Source: Bowmanella denitrificans
GTDB taxonomy: Bacteria > Pseudomonadota > Gammaproteobacteria > Enterobacterales > Alteromonadaceae
Direction of reading: 5' to 3'
Assembly (NCBI RefSeq): GCF_039522935.1
Contig: NZ_BAAAEI010000014.1
Span: forward strand, 124,001 to 188,000
Length of the DNA stretch: 64,000 nt
The notes under the pieces were generated by a model. It did not search any database and had not been told where the DNA came from. It worked only from the letters and a program-made list of their open reading frames with translations. How positions within the stretch are numbered: position 1 is the first letter of the stretch; each line of letters begins with the position of its first letter. The translations under genes and the position numbers were made by a program. Positions 1 through 8,496 of the stretch are shown piece by piece.

Positions 1-23
1 CAAATGATAAGGGTTATCATTTG
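1..23. promoter_or_regulatory. Fur-box-like palindrome at window edge
   Basis: Perfect inverted repeat with 10-bp arms CAAATGATAA and TTATCATTTG around GGG. The arms match the known Fur operator (AATGATAATnATTATCATT) everywhere except the three central bases. It probably serves a gene left of the window, since the next gene on the right starts at 186. A factor-independent terminator is unlikely because no T run follows on the plus strand. Confidence 0.45.
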
Positions 24-53
24 CTTGAATGTTAGCTCAGATTTACCATGTGG

Positions 54-67
54 GTAAAGCGCTTACA
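54..67. promoter_or_regulatory. LacI-family-like operator core AAGCGCTT
   Basis: The 8-bp palindrome AAGCGCTT (57-64) inside GTAAAGCGCTTACA fits the AAnCGnTT core typical of LacI-family operators. It lies about 120 bp upstream of the binding-protein gene at 186. No LacI-family gene is present in the window, so the assignment rests on the motif alone. Confidence 0.25.
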
Positions 68-157
68 CGGGCTGGGTATAAAAAAAGCAAAGTTTTCCTC
101 ACATCAATGGATACCAATGATATGATCTCGCGCCGAAAAAGGATGGGTTGGAAGGGG

Positions 158-173
158 ATTCCGGCCCCGGAAT
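158..173. promoter_or_regulatory. GC-rich hairpin just before a start codon
   Basis: ATTCCGG-CC-CCGGAAT is a perfect inverted repeat ending 12 bp before the ATG at 186. The ribosome binding site AGGTGG (177-182) lies between the two. It could be an operator or a leader hairpin; the sequence does not decide which. Confidence 0.3.
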
Positions 174-185
174 GCTAGGTGGTTT

Positions 186-902
186 ATGCGTTTTCTTTCG
201 GTACTGTTTGTTATTTTTTCTTGCCTGAACATGCATGTAGAGGCGAAAGAGGTGATTCGTTCATCGGTTTCCCCTGAGTTTATGCAGGGGCTGCATGCCA
301 AGTATCTGCAATATATTGCCAGTCAGATGGATATGCAGCTGGATCTGAGCCCCATGCCCTTTGCCAGGCGTTTACTGGCGCTGAAAAATGGCGATATTGA
401 CATTATGGTGGGGGTGACCCGCGATAGTGAAAAGCAGGATGAATTTATCTACCTTAGCCCCAGTTACGAGCAACTGCGTCACACCTTTTTTGTTCGCAAG
501 AAAGATCAGCAACGTTTATCCAGTCTGGATGACCTGGGTAATATGAAAGTGGGGGTGACAATTTATGCCAAGTATTTTGACAACTTTGAGCGTAAACAAG
601 ATTTTGCCCTGGTGGGGGTATCCACCCTTAAACAAAAAATCCAGTTATTGATGAAAGGCCGCATTGATACCTTTATCCACTATCAGGAGAGCACCCTGCC
701 ACTGCTTGATAAAATGGGCCTGAAGGACGAGGTGGTTAAGGCCAGATACCAACCTACCCATTACAATGACTATTATGTCACCATCAGCGCCAATTCCAGG
801 CTGCTTTATCTTAAGGACAAGTTTGCCGAGGTTATCGCCCATGGTGTTGAGACGGGGGCCTTTACCCGTATTCGTGAAGCCCATTATCAAATAGAAGAAT
901 AA
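186..902 (+). CDS. Periplasmic substrate-binding protein, SBP_bac_3 type
   Basis: A 238-residue protein with a cleavable signal peptide (about residues 1-20, ending HVEA) followed by a bilobed type-2 periplasmic binding fold. Family features include the PMPFARRLLALKNGDID segment near residue 55 and a second lobe beginning near residue 115. Such proteins bind amino acids or similar small polar ligands for an ABC importer or a sensor. No permease or ATPase gene is adjacent, so it is an orphan, as is the homologous gene near 14.9 kb. The ATG is preceded by AGGTGG at good spacing. The ligand cannot be read from the sequence. Confidence 0.85.
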   Translation: MRFLSVLFVIFSCLNMHVEAKEVIRSSVSPEFMQGLHAKYLQYIASQMDMQLDLSPMPFARRLLALKNGDIDIMVGVTRDSEKQDEFIYLSPSYEQLRHTFFVRKKDQQRLSSLDDLGNMKVGVTIYAKYFDNFERKQDFALVGVSTLKQKIQLLMKGRIDTFIHYQESTLPLLDKMGLKDEVVKARYQPTHYNDYYVTISANSRLLYLKDKFAEVIAHGVETGAFTRIREAHYQIEE

Positions 903-910
903 CGCCAGCC

Positions 911-935
911 GCCCATTCGGCTATGCCGAATGGGC
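911..935. terminator. Hairpin between convergent genes
   Basis: Perfect 11-bp stem GCCCATTCGGC / GCCGAATGGGC with a TAT loop, between the convergent genes ending at 902 and 945. It lacks a clear T run on either strand, so termination may be weak or factor-assisted. Confidence 0.5.
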
Positions 936-944
936 TCTACTGAC

Positions 945-3317
945 TCAGGACGCTAAGCAGCGATCCAGCAATAAGTTGGCGCTGTGTGCACTACCTATCA
1001 CCATTTCCTGTTTAACTTCAGCCAGTTGCCATAAGATTTGGCGTAACGTATCGGCTTTTTCCTTAGGTATTGGGCCTGCCTGACACAGTTTGGTGATATC
1101 CAAGCCCAATGTCAGACTGTGTTCGATATCCTCTATCAGTGCCGCAAGCGGCTTAAGTGCTTTATGCTCAGCAATCAGCGCTCTAACGGCCGGCAATTGC
1201 TTTTGCCAGGCAAGGAATTTTTGCCCAACCTGTTGCAATGAGTTGCGCTGACCTGGCGATTGTTTAGCAATCAGTTGATTCAGCTCAACCAGTGCCAGGC
1301 TTTCGGCCGGTAAATAGTCGACAAAGCGATCCAACCGCTCGCCATGGTGATAGGCATCGGCCTGAAATTTCAGATGATGACGGGTGTAATACTGTGCCTG
1401 CTCCAGAAGATCCGCCAGGGTATACAGGGGCTGGATATCACCCGGTTGGTCCAGCAGCGCCTGAAAACCGTCCCGCTGTTGCGACTGATGAGCCAGGCCC
1501 ACCACAGTGGCAAAATCATCCATCACCTTTAGCCGCTGGTACATGGCTTGTTCGTCGGTCAGCGTCTTGACCGACCACAGGCGCTCGGCAATAGCGTACA
1601 GTCTCGGCCACACCCGTAAGTCCAGGTTGTCGCCGGTGATCATTTCGGACCAGATGGTGGCTTCCCCGCCCAGGATATTCTCTGCAAAGGCCGGGTCAAA
1701 GTGGCTGGGTGCCGTGACAACCGGGGTATTGGCCTTGCCCTGGCCGGCCGCCAGCTGTGTTCCGGTGATCTTATAGGGACTGTTGCCAATCAGTATACGT
1801 CCCTGGATCTGGGTACTGTCGCTGAGATCCACTTCAAACTGCATAGGACCCATCCAGGTATCCAGCCAGAAACGGGTCAGTTTGCCTTGTTTCGTGACGT
1901 CCTTGAGCATACGGGTTTGCTGCTTGTTCAGACGCACATAGCCTTGTTGATGGCCATCGGGCTGTTCAATCAGCACTAAATCGCCGCTGACAGCGGCGCC
2001 TTTGAGTCTGGGCATCTTAAACTGCCAGTGTTGCCATTGGCTCTTTGCATGCCAATCTGGTCCAACAAAATCATTGGCAGGCACCGGCTCATTACGATAG
2101 TGATAGGCGGTTTTTTGCGGCTGATCGATATAAAAACCGGTGGACAACAAGCCCTGATAACCCGCCATGGCGGTTTGCGCTAAAGAATCCAGTCCCTGCC
2201 AGGACTGAATCATAATGTCCTTGGGTAAATCGGCATGGAATATCTCATCCCAGCCCATCATTTTCTTGCCGTGTCGGGCCAGGATTTTTTGCACTTGGGC
2301 ATTGAAATGGGTATGCAACTGATGGTGGTCTTCCAACCCATGTGCCTGCATATAGGCCTGTATCTTTTGACTTTGCTGCCACTGCGTTGGATTGATTTCA
2401 TCGCCGCCTATATGCAGGTAGGGATCAGGGAAAAGTTCGGCGATTTCTGCCACCAGAGTATCAATAAATTGATAAACCTCTGGATTGCTGGGATCCAGCA
2501 GAGGTTCAAATACCCCCCAGTGGCGTTCCAGTGCATATGGACCGGGCTGACTGATAAGTTCGGGGTAGGCCACCGCAATGGCCGTTGCATGACCTGGTAC
2601 ATCAAATTCCGGGACCACGCGTATGCCCAGGCTGTTGGCATAGTTAACCACCTGGCGGATCTGTTCGCGGCTGTAATACAAACCGTCTGACGCCAGCTGC
2701 TGCAGCTTTGGATAGGCTGTGGATTCCAGCCGCCAACCCTGATCGTCGGTCAGATGCCAATGAAACACATTGAGTTTGGCTGAGGCCATACCGTCCAATT
2801 GACGGTAAATGGCCTCAAGAGGCATAAAATGTCGGACGCTGTCGATCATCAGTCCGCGCCAGGGAAATCTGGGACTGTCCTGAATGTGCACAAAAGGTAA
2901 CTTACCCTGATGGTCAAAGGCCAACTGGCGCAGGGTTTGCGCGCCGCGTAGCGCGCCGAGCTCGGTTTGCGCTTGTATCAGGATGCCATCCTCGCTGATA
3001 CCTAACAGGTAGGATTCATCTTCCCCCAGTGCTGGGTAGCCAGGTGTGGATTGCGCAATCTCAATCTGCAGCTTTTGGTCGCTGTGGCCAAAGGTCACAC
3101 CCAGGCTGGCCTGCAGCTGTTGCTTCAGCTTTGCTGCTCTATTCTCACTGAGGTTTTGCACTGTTAAGTGCAATTGAGCGGGCAGGCGAAAGTAGCCAGA
3201 CTGTTGCTCTAACTTAGCAGGGTAGGGCATAAGTGCCAATGGCGATGTCTGCCCTAGACTTGGCAGACTTATGCCCGCAGTGAGCATTGCCGCCAGTATC
3301 AGTTTGTTTTTCATCAT
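945..3317 (-). CDS. Beta-N-acetylhexosaminidase, GH20
   Basis: A 790-residue exported glycoside hydrolase that releases terminal GlcNAc-type residues from chito-oligosaccharides. It has a signal peptide (about 1-22, LPSLGQ), a GH20 N-terminal domain, and a TIM barrel from about 150 with the catalytic Asp-Glu pair in HIGGDEINPTQW (about 305). The barrel is interrupted by an extra domain at roughly 435-540 before it resumes at GGEATIWSE. A helical tail follows (about 600-790). AAGGAG precedes the paired ATG codons at 3317 and 3314. It is the last gene of the putative oxidised-chitin operon, 1 bp after the kinase gene. It would work in the periplasm, feeding monomers to the inner-membrane symporter. 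Confidence 0.93.
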   Translation of the reverse strand: MMKNKLILAAMLTAGISLPSLGQTSPLALMPYPAKLEQQSGYFRLPAQLHLTVQNLSENRAAKLKQQLQASLGVTFGHSDQKLQIEIAQSTPGYPALGEDESYLLGISEDGILIQAQTELGALRGAQTLRQLAFDHQGKLPFVHIQDSPRFPWRGLMIDSVRHFMPLEAIYRQLDGMASAKLNVFHWHLTDDQGWRLESTAYPKLQQLASDGLYYSREQIRQVVNYANSLGIRVVPEFDVPGHATAIAVAYPELISQPGPYALERHWGVFEPLLDPSNPEVYQFIDTLVAEIAELFPDPYLHIGGDEINPTQWQQSQKIQAYMQAHGLEDHHQLHTHFNAQVQKILARHGKKMMGWDEIFHADLPKDIMIQSWQGLDSLAQTAMAGYQGLLSTGFYIDQPQKTAYHYRNEPVPANDFVGPDWHAKSQWQHWQFKMPRLKGAAVSGDLVLIEQPDGHQQGYVRLNKQQTRMLKDVTKQGKLTRFWLDTWMGPMQFEVDLSDSTQIQGRILIGNSPYKITGTQLAAGQGKANTPVVTAPSHFDPAFAENILGGEATIWSEMITGDNLDLRVWPRLYAIAERLWSVKTLTDEQAMYQRLKVMDDFATVVGLAHQSQQRDGFQALLDQPGDIQPLYTLADLLEQAQYYTRHHLKFQADAYHHGERLDRFVDYLPAESLALVELNQLIAKQSPGQRNSLQQVGQKFLAWQKQLPAVRALIAEHKALKPLAALIEDIEHSLTLGLDITKLCQAGPIPKEKADTLRQILWQLAEVKQEMVIGSAHSANLLLDRCLAS

Positions 3318-3318
3318 A

Positions 3319-4233
3319 TTACTCCTTGATGGGCATCAGGTCTTGCATCGCCTCAGCAGCAATGATGGCACCGGGGTATTGAATTACTCTTGCTGCTAAC
3401 CGGTGGCCGGTGGTCACCGCGGTTTCAATATCTGCACCGCACAGCCAGGCGCTCAGAAAACCGGCGGCAAATGAATCTCCGGCAGCGCTGGTATCCACTA
3501 CCTTAGCTACCCGCTGACCGGCAACATGGCTAAGCTCCTTACGACTGCGAATAATGCAGGGCTGTGCGCCACGTTTGATCAGTACATAGGGAATATCGGC
3601 TGTACGGGCGAGTATGGCATCGACACTATCACCACCATACAGTGCGTATTCATCCTCATCGGTCAGCAGCGCCAGGTAGGCTAACTGCATGGCTTTTTCA
3701 TACCAGGGTAACGGGTCATCACGCCACAGCACCGGGCGAAAATTATTGTCAAAAATCAACTTGCCGCCGCTGCGACAAAATTCAGTCAGTGCATCCAGCA
3801 AACGTTGTCTGTGCTCCGGGCTGAGAATGGCCAGGCTGATGCCGCTCAGATAGACATAATCGCAGCCTTGCTCTTTTAGCAGACTAAGCAGCGGATTGTT
3901 CGCTTCACGCAGGTAGTGACGCGCGGCGCTGTCATCGCGCCAATACTGAAAGCGGCGCTGGCCTTTGTCATCTGTATAGATGCGGTAGCGTCCGGGGAGC
4001 TTGTCGGCAAGTTGCAATACCAGCGCGGTGTCCAGTCCTTCTGATTGCCAGTTTTGCAGTAAGGTTTGGCTGTCTGCATCATCACCCAGTGCAGTAGCGT
4101 AACGTACCTGTAGTTTTCCAGGCTCGGCCATTCTGGCCAGATACAGCGCCGTGTTGAGCGTGTCGCCGCCATAACGAAACGCACCGCTGTCGCAGTGCTC
4201 CAGCATACATTCACCAAAAAACACGATGCGCAT
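3319..4233 (-). CDS. kdgK: 2-keto-3-deoxygluconate kinase, PfkB family
   Basis: A 304-residue sugar kinase that resembles E. coli KdgK along its whole length as I recall that sequence: GECMLE at the start, YGGDTLNTALYLAR near 22, YLSGISLAILSP near 130, IFDNNFRP near 165, the catalytic DTSAAGDSF near 245 and VIQYPGAII near the end. KdgK phosphorylates 2-keto-3-deoxygluconate to KDPG, which KDPG aldolase splits. Finding it among amino-sugar and D-amino-acid-type enzymes is the key clue to the operon's job: the carbon skeleton leaves as KDG. The ATG follows CAGGAG, directly after the symporter gene. No aldolase gene is in the window. Confidence 0.9.
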   Translation of the reverse strand: MRIVFFGECMLEHCDSGAFRYGGDTLNTALYLARMAEPGKLQVRYATALGDDADSQTLLQNWQSEGLDTALVLQLADKLPGRYRIYTDDKGQRRFQYWRDDSAARHYLREANNPLLSLLKEQGCDYVYLSGISLAILSPEHRQRLLDALTEFCRSGGKLIFDNNFRPVLWRDDPLPWYEKAMQLAYLALLTDEDEYALYGGDSVDAILARTADIPYVLIKRGAQPCIIRSRKELSHVAGQRVAKVVDTSAAGDSFAAGFLSAWLCGADIETAVTTGHRLAARVIQYPGAIIAAEAMQDLMPIKE

Positions 4234-5715
4234 TTATGACTCCTGTGCAGCGGTATTGAGCACAGGAGCAGGGCTTTCCATCTTCTGCCGTTCTGCATCT
4301 AAAATAGCCAGGGCTTGCTCGCGGCTGATCTGGCAGGCCGGCGTGAGCAGACTGACCAAGAGCCCGGCAGTCAATGCGCCGAGCAGTGAGGGCAGCACCG
4401 GGTTGCCAAACAGGCTGTTTAATGTGGGTGTCAGGCTGATATACAGCGCTGTAGCGGTGCCTGTCACTAAGGTGGCCAGCGCACCTTGCCAGTTGTAACG
4501 CGGCCAGAAACGCCCGAGCAAACCGCATACGCACATGCCGGACATCAGAATCGCGATCATTTTAGTGATATAGGCAATGATATCGTTGGAAGTCAGAGCA
4601 AAACCCAGCGCCAGGCTGATGGTCAGTACCAGGGCAAAACGTGATAGCAGCACCACCTTGTGTGCCTGGGGCATCTTACCTGTTACCAGTACATACAGAT
4701 CGCGCAGTACCACACTCACTGCAGCAATGGCGTCAGAGCTGGCGCTGGATAAGGTAGCGGAGATACCGGCGATGATTATTAGCACCCCCAGTCCAAGTGG
4801 CATAAAGTGCAGAGCAATATGCGGGAAGGCGAAAGACGGATTGTCTAAGTCTTTTACCGCTGCATAGGCTGCCATACCGATAATGGCAGGGATACAGGAA
4901 AACATCAGATACAGAACGCCGGAATACGTAAATGAACGGCGTATGGAACGCACATCACTGCCGGAGTAAATTCGCTGGCGGAATGAAGGGGTGGCCAGGA
5001 TCCCTACCAAAATCGCCAATGACAGAGAGATGGCCGGTAACAGGCCAATGTTGTCTATGGCAAACCAGGAAAGGTTGCCTGCTGGTTGGGCAGCTAACAT
5101 CGCATCCCAGCCTCCTACCTGATGCAAGGCAAAAACCGCCATTAAAATAAAGCCGCTGAACAGAATCAGCGCCTGAATCGAATCGGTCCACACCACGGCG
5201 GTATAGCCCCCGATCACCACGTAAATGGCAAAGCTCAATGCAATCAGTACCTTGGCCCATTGAATATCCATACCTGTCAGCCACGATAAGTACATGCCGC
5301 CGCCAATAATATGGGCACCCAGCCAGCCAATGCTGGCGATAAAAATGACCAGAGCAATCAGATTTTTTATCAGCGGATTGGCACCCACATAATAAGACAG
5401 CTCTTCACTCATGGTCATAAACCGCAATTTGCGTACCGGTGCAAACCACCAGGCCAGCAACAGAATGCCGATGGCACCGCCAATACCGTATAATGTTCCG
5501 GCCCAACCGTTCTGATAGGCAAATCCCACCGCGCCCATGGAACTGCCGGTGCCGACCATAGTGGCAACGGTGGTGCCCAGGGTCAGCAACAGAGGCAGGC
5601 TGCGCCCGCCCAGTAGAAAATCTTCGCCACCCTGACTTTTTCTGGAAACAAACCAGCTCAGGGCAATCATACCCAGCAGATAAAGGCCAAAGGCCAGCAT
5701 AAAGGTCATTTGCAT
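4234..5715 (-). CDS. Sodium:solute symporter (SSS family)
   Basis: An inner-membrane transporter with about 13 hydrophobic segments and SSS family signatures: the N-terminal SRKSQGGEDFLLGGRSL segment, TVATMVGTGSS near 45, and GGYTAVVWTDSIQ near 190. It probably brings the operon's substrate into the cytoplasm with Na+. The reading frame stays open to a GTG at 5754, but that codon sits 7 bp after a strong hairpin. I prefer the ATG at 5715, preceded by TGAGG and placing the first membrane segment at the normal distance; 5709 is also possible. The substrate (N-acetylglucosaminate or a related acid) is inferred from neighbours. Confidence 0.88.
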   Translation of the reverse strand: MQMTFMLAFGLYLLGMIALSWFVSRKSQGGEDFLLGGRSLPLLLTLGTTVATMVGTGSSMGAVGFAYQNGWAGTLYGIGGAIGILLLAWWFAPVRKLRFMTMSEELSYYVGANPLIKNLIALVIFIASIGWLGAHIIGGGMYLSWLTGMDIQWAKVLIALSFAIYVVIGGYTAVVWTDSIQALILFSGFILMAVFALHQVGGWDAMLAAQPAGNLSWFAIDNIGLLPAISLSLAILVGILATPSFRQRIYSGSDVRSIRRSFTYSGVLYLMFSCIPAIIGMAAYAAVKDLDNPSFAFPHIALHFMPLGLGVLIIIAGISATLSSASSDAIAAVSVVLRDLYVLVTGKMPQAHKVVLLSRFALVLTISLALGFALTSNDIIAYITKMIAILMSGMCVCGLLGRFWPRYNWQGALATLVTGTATALYISLTPTLNSLFGNPVLPSLLGALTAGLLVSLLTPACQISREQALAILDAERQKMESPAPVLNTAAQES

Positions 5716-5760
5716 GGTGTTGAATACCTCAGAATACAGGGGCGGCTGTGACACCGCCGG

Positions 5761-5783
5761 AAAAACGGGCGGTGCCCGTTTTT
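5761..5783 (-). terminator. Intrinsic terminator inside the operon
   Basis: Perfect 10-bp stem AAAAACGGGC / GCCCGTTTTT with a 3-base loop. It overlaps the RidA stop codon (5782-5784) and precedes the symporter gene. With T runs on both strands it has the full form of an intrinsic terminator, yet the operon continues. It probably lowers symporter-kinase-GH20 expression relative to the upstream genes, or separates two transcription units. Confidence 0.65.
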
Positions 5784-6168
5784 AGGCGCCTTTGTAGCAG
5801 GTCACGTCCACTTCCACTTTACAGTCCACCACCAAATCGGCCACGGCGCAGATACGGGCAGGCGGATGCTCACCGAAAAATTCCTTGAAAACCTTATTAA
5901 AAGATTGGAAATAGCGGGCATCGGTCAGAATCACTGAAACATGCACGACATCCTGCAGGCCATAGCCCGCTTCCTGCATAATGTTCAGGCAGTTTTCAAT
6001 GGCGATCCTTGATTGCTCAATAATACCGCCTTCCACCACCTCGCCGTCGCGCATGGGAGTTTGGCCGGACACATACAGCCAACCACCGGCTTCCACTGCT
6101 CTTGCAAAGGGTAGATGTTGTCCGCCTGTACCTGTGCCGCCACTGATGCCAAAACGCTTAATTGTCAT
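5782..6168 (-). CDS. RidA family enamine/imine deaminase
   Basis: A 128-residue Rid protein, normal length for the family. Rid proteins hydrolyse enamine or imine intermediates released by PLP enzymes, giving a 2-keto acid and ammonia. Visible features are GWLYVSGQTP near 30, the conserved arginine in PPARICAVADL near 103, and the C-terminal VDVTCYKGA. The start ATG overlaps the deacetylase stop by 4 bp. Beside a DSD-type PLP lyase it would hydrolyse the 2-imino acid formed from the amino-sugar acid, yielding 2-keto-3-deoxygluconate. It is probably a pathway-dedicated paralogue rather than the housekeeping RidA. Confidence 0.9.
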   Translation of the reverse strand: MTIKRFGISGGTGTGGQHLPFARAVEAGGWLYVSGQTPMRDGEVVEGGIIEQSRIAIENCLNIMQEAGYGLQDVVHVSVILTDARYFQSFNKVFKEFFGEHPPARICAVADLVVDCKVEVDVTCYKGA

Positions 6169-7625
6169 GCTTGTTTACCTGTATGTTGAAGAAACTGGCC
6201 GGCCCGCAGCCCGGTCAGCGTGGGTTGTTGAAAATTTTCGTAGCTCAGTTGGCCGTTGACCCATACCTTGAGAATGCCGTCACTGGCTTGTTTAGGTTCA
6301 ATAAAGCTGGCTTTGTCGCGGATTCTGACAGGATCAAACAACACCAGATCAGCCTGGTAGCCTGGTTTAACCTGTCCGCGACCGTGCAGCATAAATTCCT
6401 GAGCGGATAATCCGGTCATTTTGTGTACCGCCAGTGCCATTGGCAGTAACCCCTTGTCTCTGGCGTAGTGGCCCAGTACTCTTGGGAAACTGCCCCACAA
6501 TCTGGGGTGAGGGCTTGGATCGCAGGGCAAACCGTCTGAACCAATCATACTTTTGGGGAAGCGAATAATGTTCTGCACATCCTGTTCATCCATGCCGTGG
6601 TAAACCGCGCCAGCGGGTTGCAACCTTTCTGCCGCTTCCAGCAGTGAACATTGCCAACTGTCAGCAATGCTCTGCAGCGTTTGCCCTGCCATGTGTGGAT
6701 GCGGATCTGACCAGGTGATGAATATCTCGAAATCGGTGGTGACCTGTCCTAAGTCCAGGGTGCTGGAACTGGCACTGTAAGGATAACAATCACACCCCAC
6801 ATGCTGATGTGCCTGAGCGGACTGTAAATGCGCCAACACCTCGGTGGAACGCCCCCAGTTGGCCTTACCTGCACACTTCAGATGGGAAATAATCACCGGC
6901 ACCCCGGCCTTTTTGCCCGTGGCAAAGGCTTCGTCCATGGCATCCAGAATGCCGTCAAATTCAGTGCGAAGGTGGGTAGTATATAAGGCGTCATATTCGG
7001 CTAATAGCGCCGATAACGCATCGATTTCCTGTGAAGGTGCATGAAAGGCGCTTTGATAGGCCAGGCCGGTACTCATGCCTTTTGCCCCTTGTTTGAGGGC
7101 CAGCGTCAGCATATCGCGCATCTGCGCTATTTCTTCATTGCTGGCCGGGCGGTCCAGTCTGTCCATTACCTGGGCACGTAGCGCCGTGTGACCGACCAGA
7201 AACGCGGCATTTAACGCAGGTTGAGCTTTTTCAAACGCCTGTCGGTAGGCGGCAAGGGTTGGAAAACAAAACTCATCGGCCCGGCCCAGCAGGTTGAGTG
7301 GGTCCGGGACCGTGTCAGTGACCGCCACCGGTGCGGCGCTGATCCCGCAATTGCCGACCACTACTGTGGTGATACCCTGGCTGAGCTTGCTCAACATGCC
7401 TGGGTTACGGATCAGCTCAATGTCATCATGGGTGTGTACATCGATAAAGCCCGGTGCCAGGGCCAATCCTTCGGCATCTATTACGACATCTGCCGACCAT
7501 GCGTCCAGCGTGCCTATTGCTTCAATCTTGTCGCCACGGATTGCAACGTCTTGTTGCTTGGGTGGGTTTGGGGTGCCGTCATACAAACAGGCATTGCGAA
7601 TCAATATATCCGTGGCGTGCGACAA
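6165..7625 (-). CDS. D-aminoacylase-type amidohydrolase (putative N-acetylglucosaminate deacetylase)
   Basis: Member of the N-acyl-D-amino-acid deacylase family of metal-dependent amidohydrolases. It shows GFIDVHTHDD near 62, the metal-ligand cysteine in VVGNCGISAAP near 93, SHLKCAGKANWG near 250 and GSDGLPCDPSPHPRLWGSF near 355. The family removes N-acyl groups from D-amino acids. In this operon the likely substrate is N-acetyl-D-glucosaminic acid, whose C2 resembles a D-amino acid. I favour the TTG at 7625: CGGAG lies 6-7 bp upstream, it directly follows the RpiR stop, and homologues begin at about DILIRN. An ATG at 7670 would extend it by 15 residues and overlap the regulator gene by 44 bp. 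Confidence 0.85.
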   Translation of the reverse strand: MSHATDILIRNACLYDGTPNPPKQQDVAIRGDKIEAIGTLDAWSADVVIDAEGLALAPGFIDVHTHDDIELIRNPGMLSKLSQGITTVVVGNCGISAAPVAVTDTVPDPLNLLGRADEFCFPTLAAYRQAFEKAQPALNAAFLVGHTALRAQVMDRLDRPASNEEIAQMRDMLTLALKQGAKGMSTGLAYQSAFHAPSQEIDALSALLAEYDALYTTHLRTEFDGILDAMDEAFATGKKAGVPVIISHLKCAGKANWGRSTEVLAHLQSAQAHQHVGCDCYPYSASSSTLDLGQVTTDFEIFITWSDPHPHMAGQTLQSIADSWQCSLLEAAERLQPAGAVYHGMDEQDVQNIIRFPKSMIGSDGLPCDPSPHPRLWGSFPRVLGHYARDKGLLPMALAVHKMTGLSAQEFMLHGRGQVKPGYQADLVLFDPVRIRDKASFIEPKQASDGILKVWVNGQLSYENFQQPTLTGLRAGQFLQHTGKQA

Positions 7626-7626
7626 A

Positions 7627-8478
7627 TTAATCTCCGAGGGGTAATCGTTCCGAGCCTTTGCGGTGCTCATCAAGGTGGTGTTTTAAACGCCGCAGTTTTT
7701 CACGGCACTTGCGTTGGTTTTTCACTGCCACTTCGCCAGCCAGCATGTCAATGGCCGCCAGCATCACGTAGCGGGAAGCACTGGGGTTGAAAATGTAATC
7801 CGCTTCACGGGTCTGGATGGGCAGGTGAATATCCGCCACGGCAGCCAGCGGGCCCTGGGGACAAATGGCCACAACATGGGCCTCATATTCTCTGGCAATC
7901 TTCGCCGCCGCTTGCACATCCGGGCTGACGCCGCTTAACGACAGACAGATCAATACATCGCCTTTATTAACGGTGGATGCGGTCATGCGCATCAGCATCG
8001 GGTCAGAATAGGCGTTGCTTTTTACTTCCAGGCGGAACAGCCGGTTGTGACATTCCTGTGCCATCACGGTGCTGCCGCCACCGACACCGAATACCAACAC
8101 ATGATCGGCCTGGGTAACCAGTTGGCTGGCGGTCTCAATATCTTCATCGCGGATCAAACCGGCATTCAGATCGAGAATTTCGTGAATAGCCTGATAAATG
8201 GCAGGCATATCGGTGCGCTGCACCGGCTTGTCATTAATAAAACGTTCACCCACAGCGGCGGACTGTGCCAGCAGCAGTTTCAATTCTCGCACATTAGTGC
8301 ATTCCAGCGCTCTGGCCAGTCGGGTAATACTGGCATGGCTGACCCCGGCCTTGTCGGCCAGTTCATTGATAGGGGCGCTGGCTGCAAAATTCAGATCGCT
8401 TAAGATGTAGCGGGCGACCTTCTGTTCTGATGGTCGAAGGTGGGCCAGGCGGCTGTTGATACGAGATACAATATCCAA
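7627..8478 (-). CDS. MurR/RpiR family transcriptional regulator
   Basis: A 283-residue RpiR-type regulator: N-terminal HTH (about 1-75, with LADKAGVSHASITRLARAL) and a C-terminal SIS sugar-phosphate-binding domain (about 115-250, with VFGVGGGSTVMAQE and VLICLSLSGVSPDV). It starts with TTG at 8478 behind AGGGAG at good spacing. Being the second gene of the operon, it probably controls its own transcription and the divergent receptor gene, with a sugar acid or sugar phosphate such as KDG or KDPG as effector (inference). HexR, the KDPG sensor, belongs to the same family. Confidence 0.9.
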   Translation of the reverse strand: MDIVSRINSRLAHLRPSEQKVARYILSDLNFAASAPINELADKAGVSHASITRLARALECTNVRELKLLLAQSAAVGERFINDKPVQRTDMPAIYQAIHEILDLNAGLIRDEDIETASQLVTQADHVLVFGVGGGSTVMAQECHNRLFRLEVKSNAYSDPMLMRMTASTVNKGDVLICLSLSGVSPDVQAAAKIAREYEAHVVAICPQGPLAAVADIHLPIQTREADYIFNPSASRYVMLAAIDMLAGEVAVKNQRKCREKLRRLKHHLDEHRKGSERLPLGD

Positions 8479-8496
8479 TCTTCACTCCCTAAGGCG

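Noticed and set aside
2235..2690. Open frame of 151 codons on the plus strand
   Set aside because: Antisense to the GH20 gene, which has a full set of family motifs; no family signature in the antisense frame.
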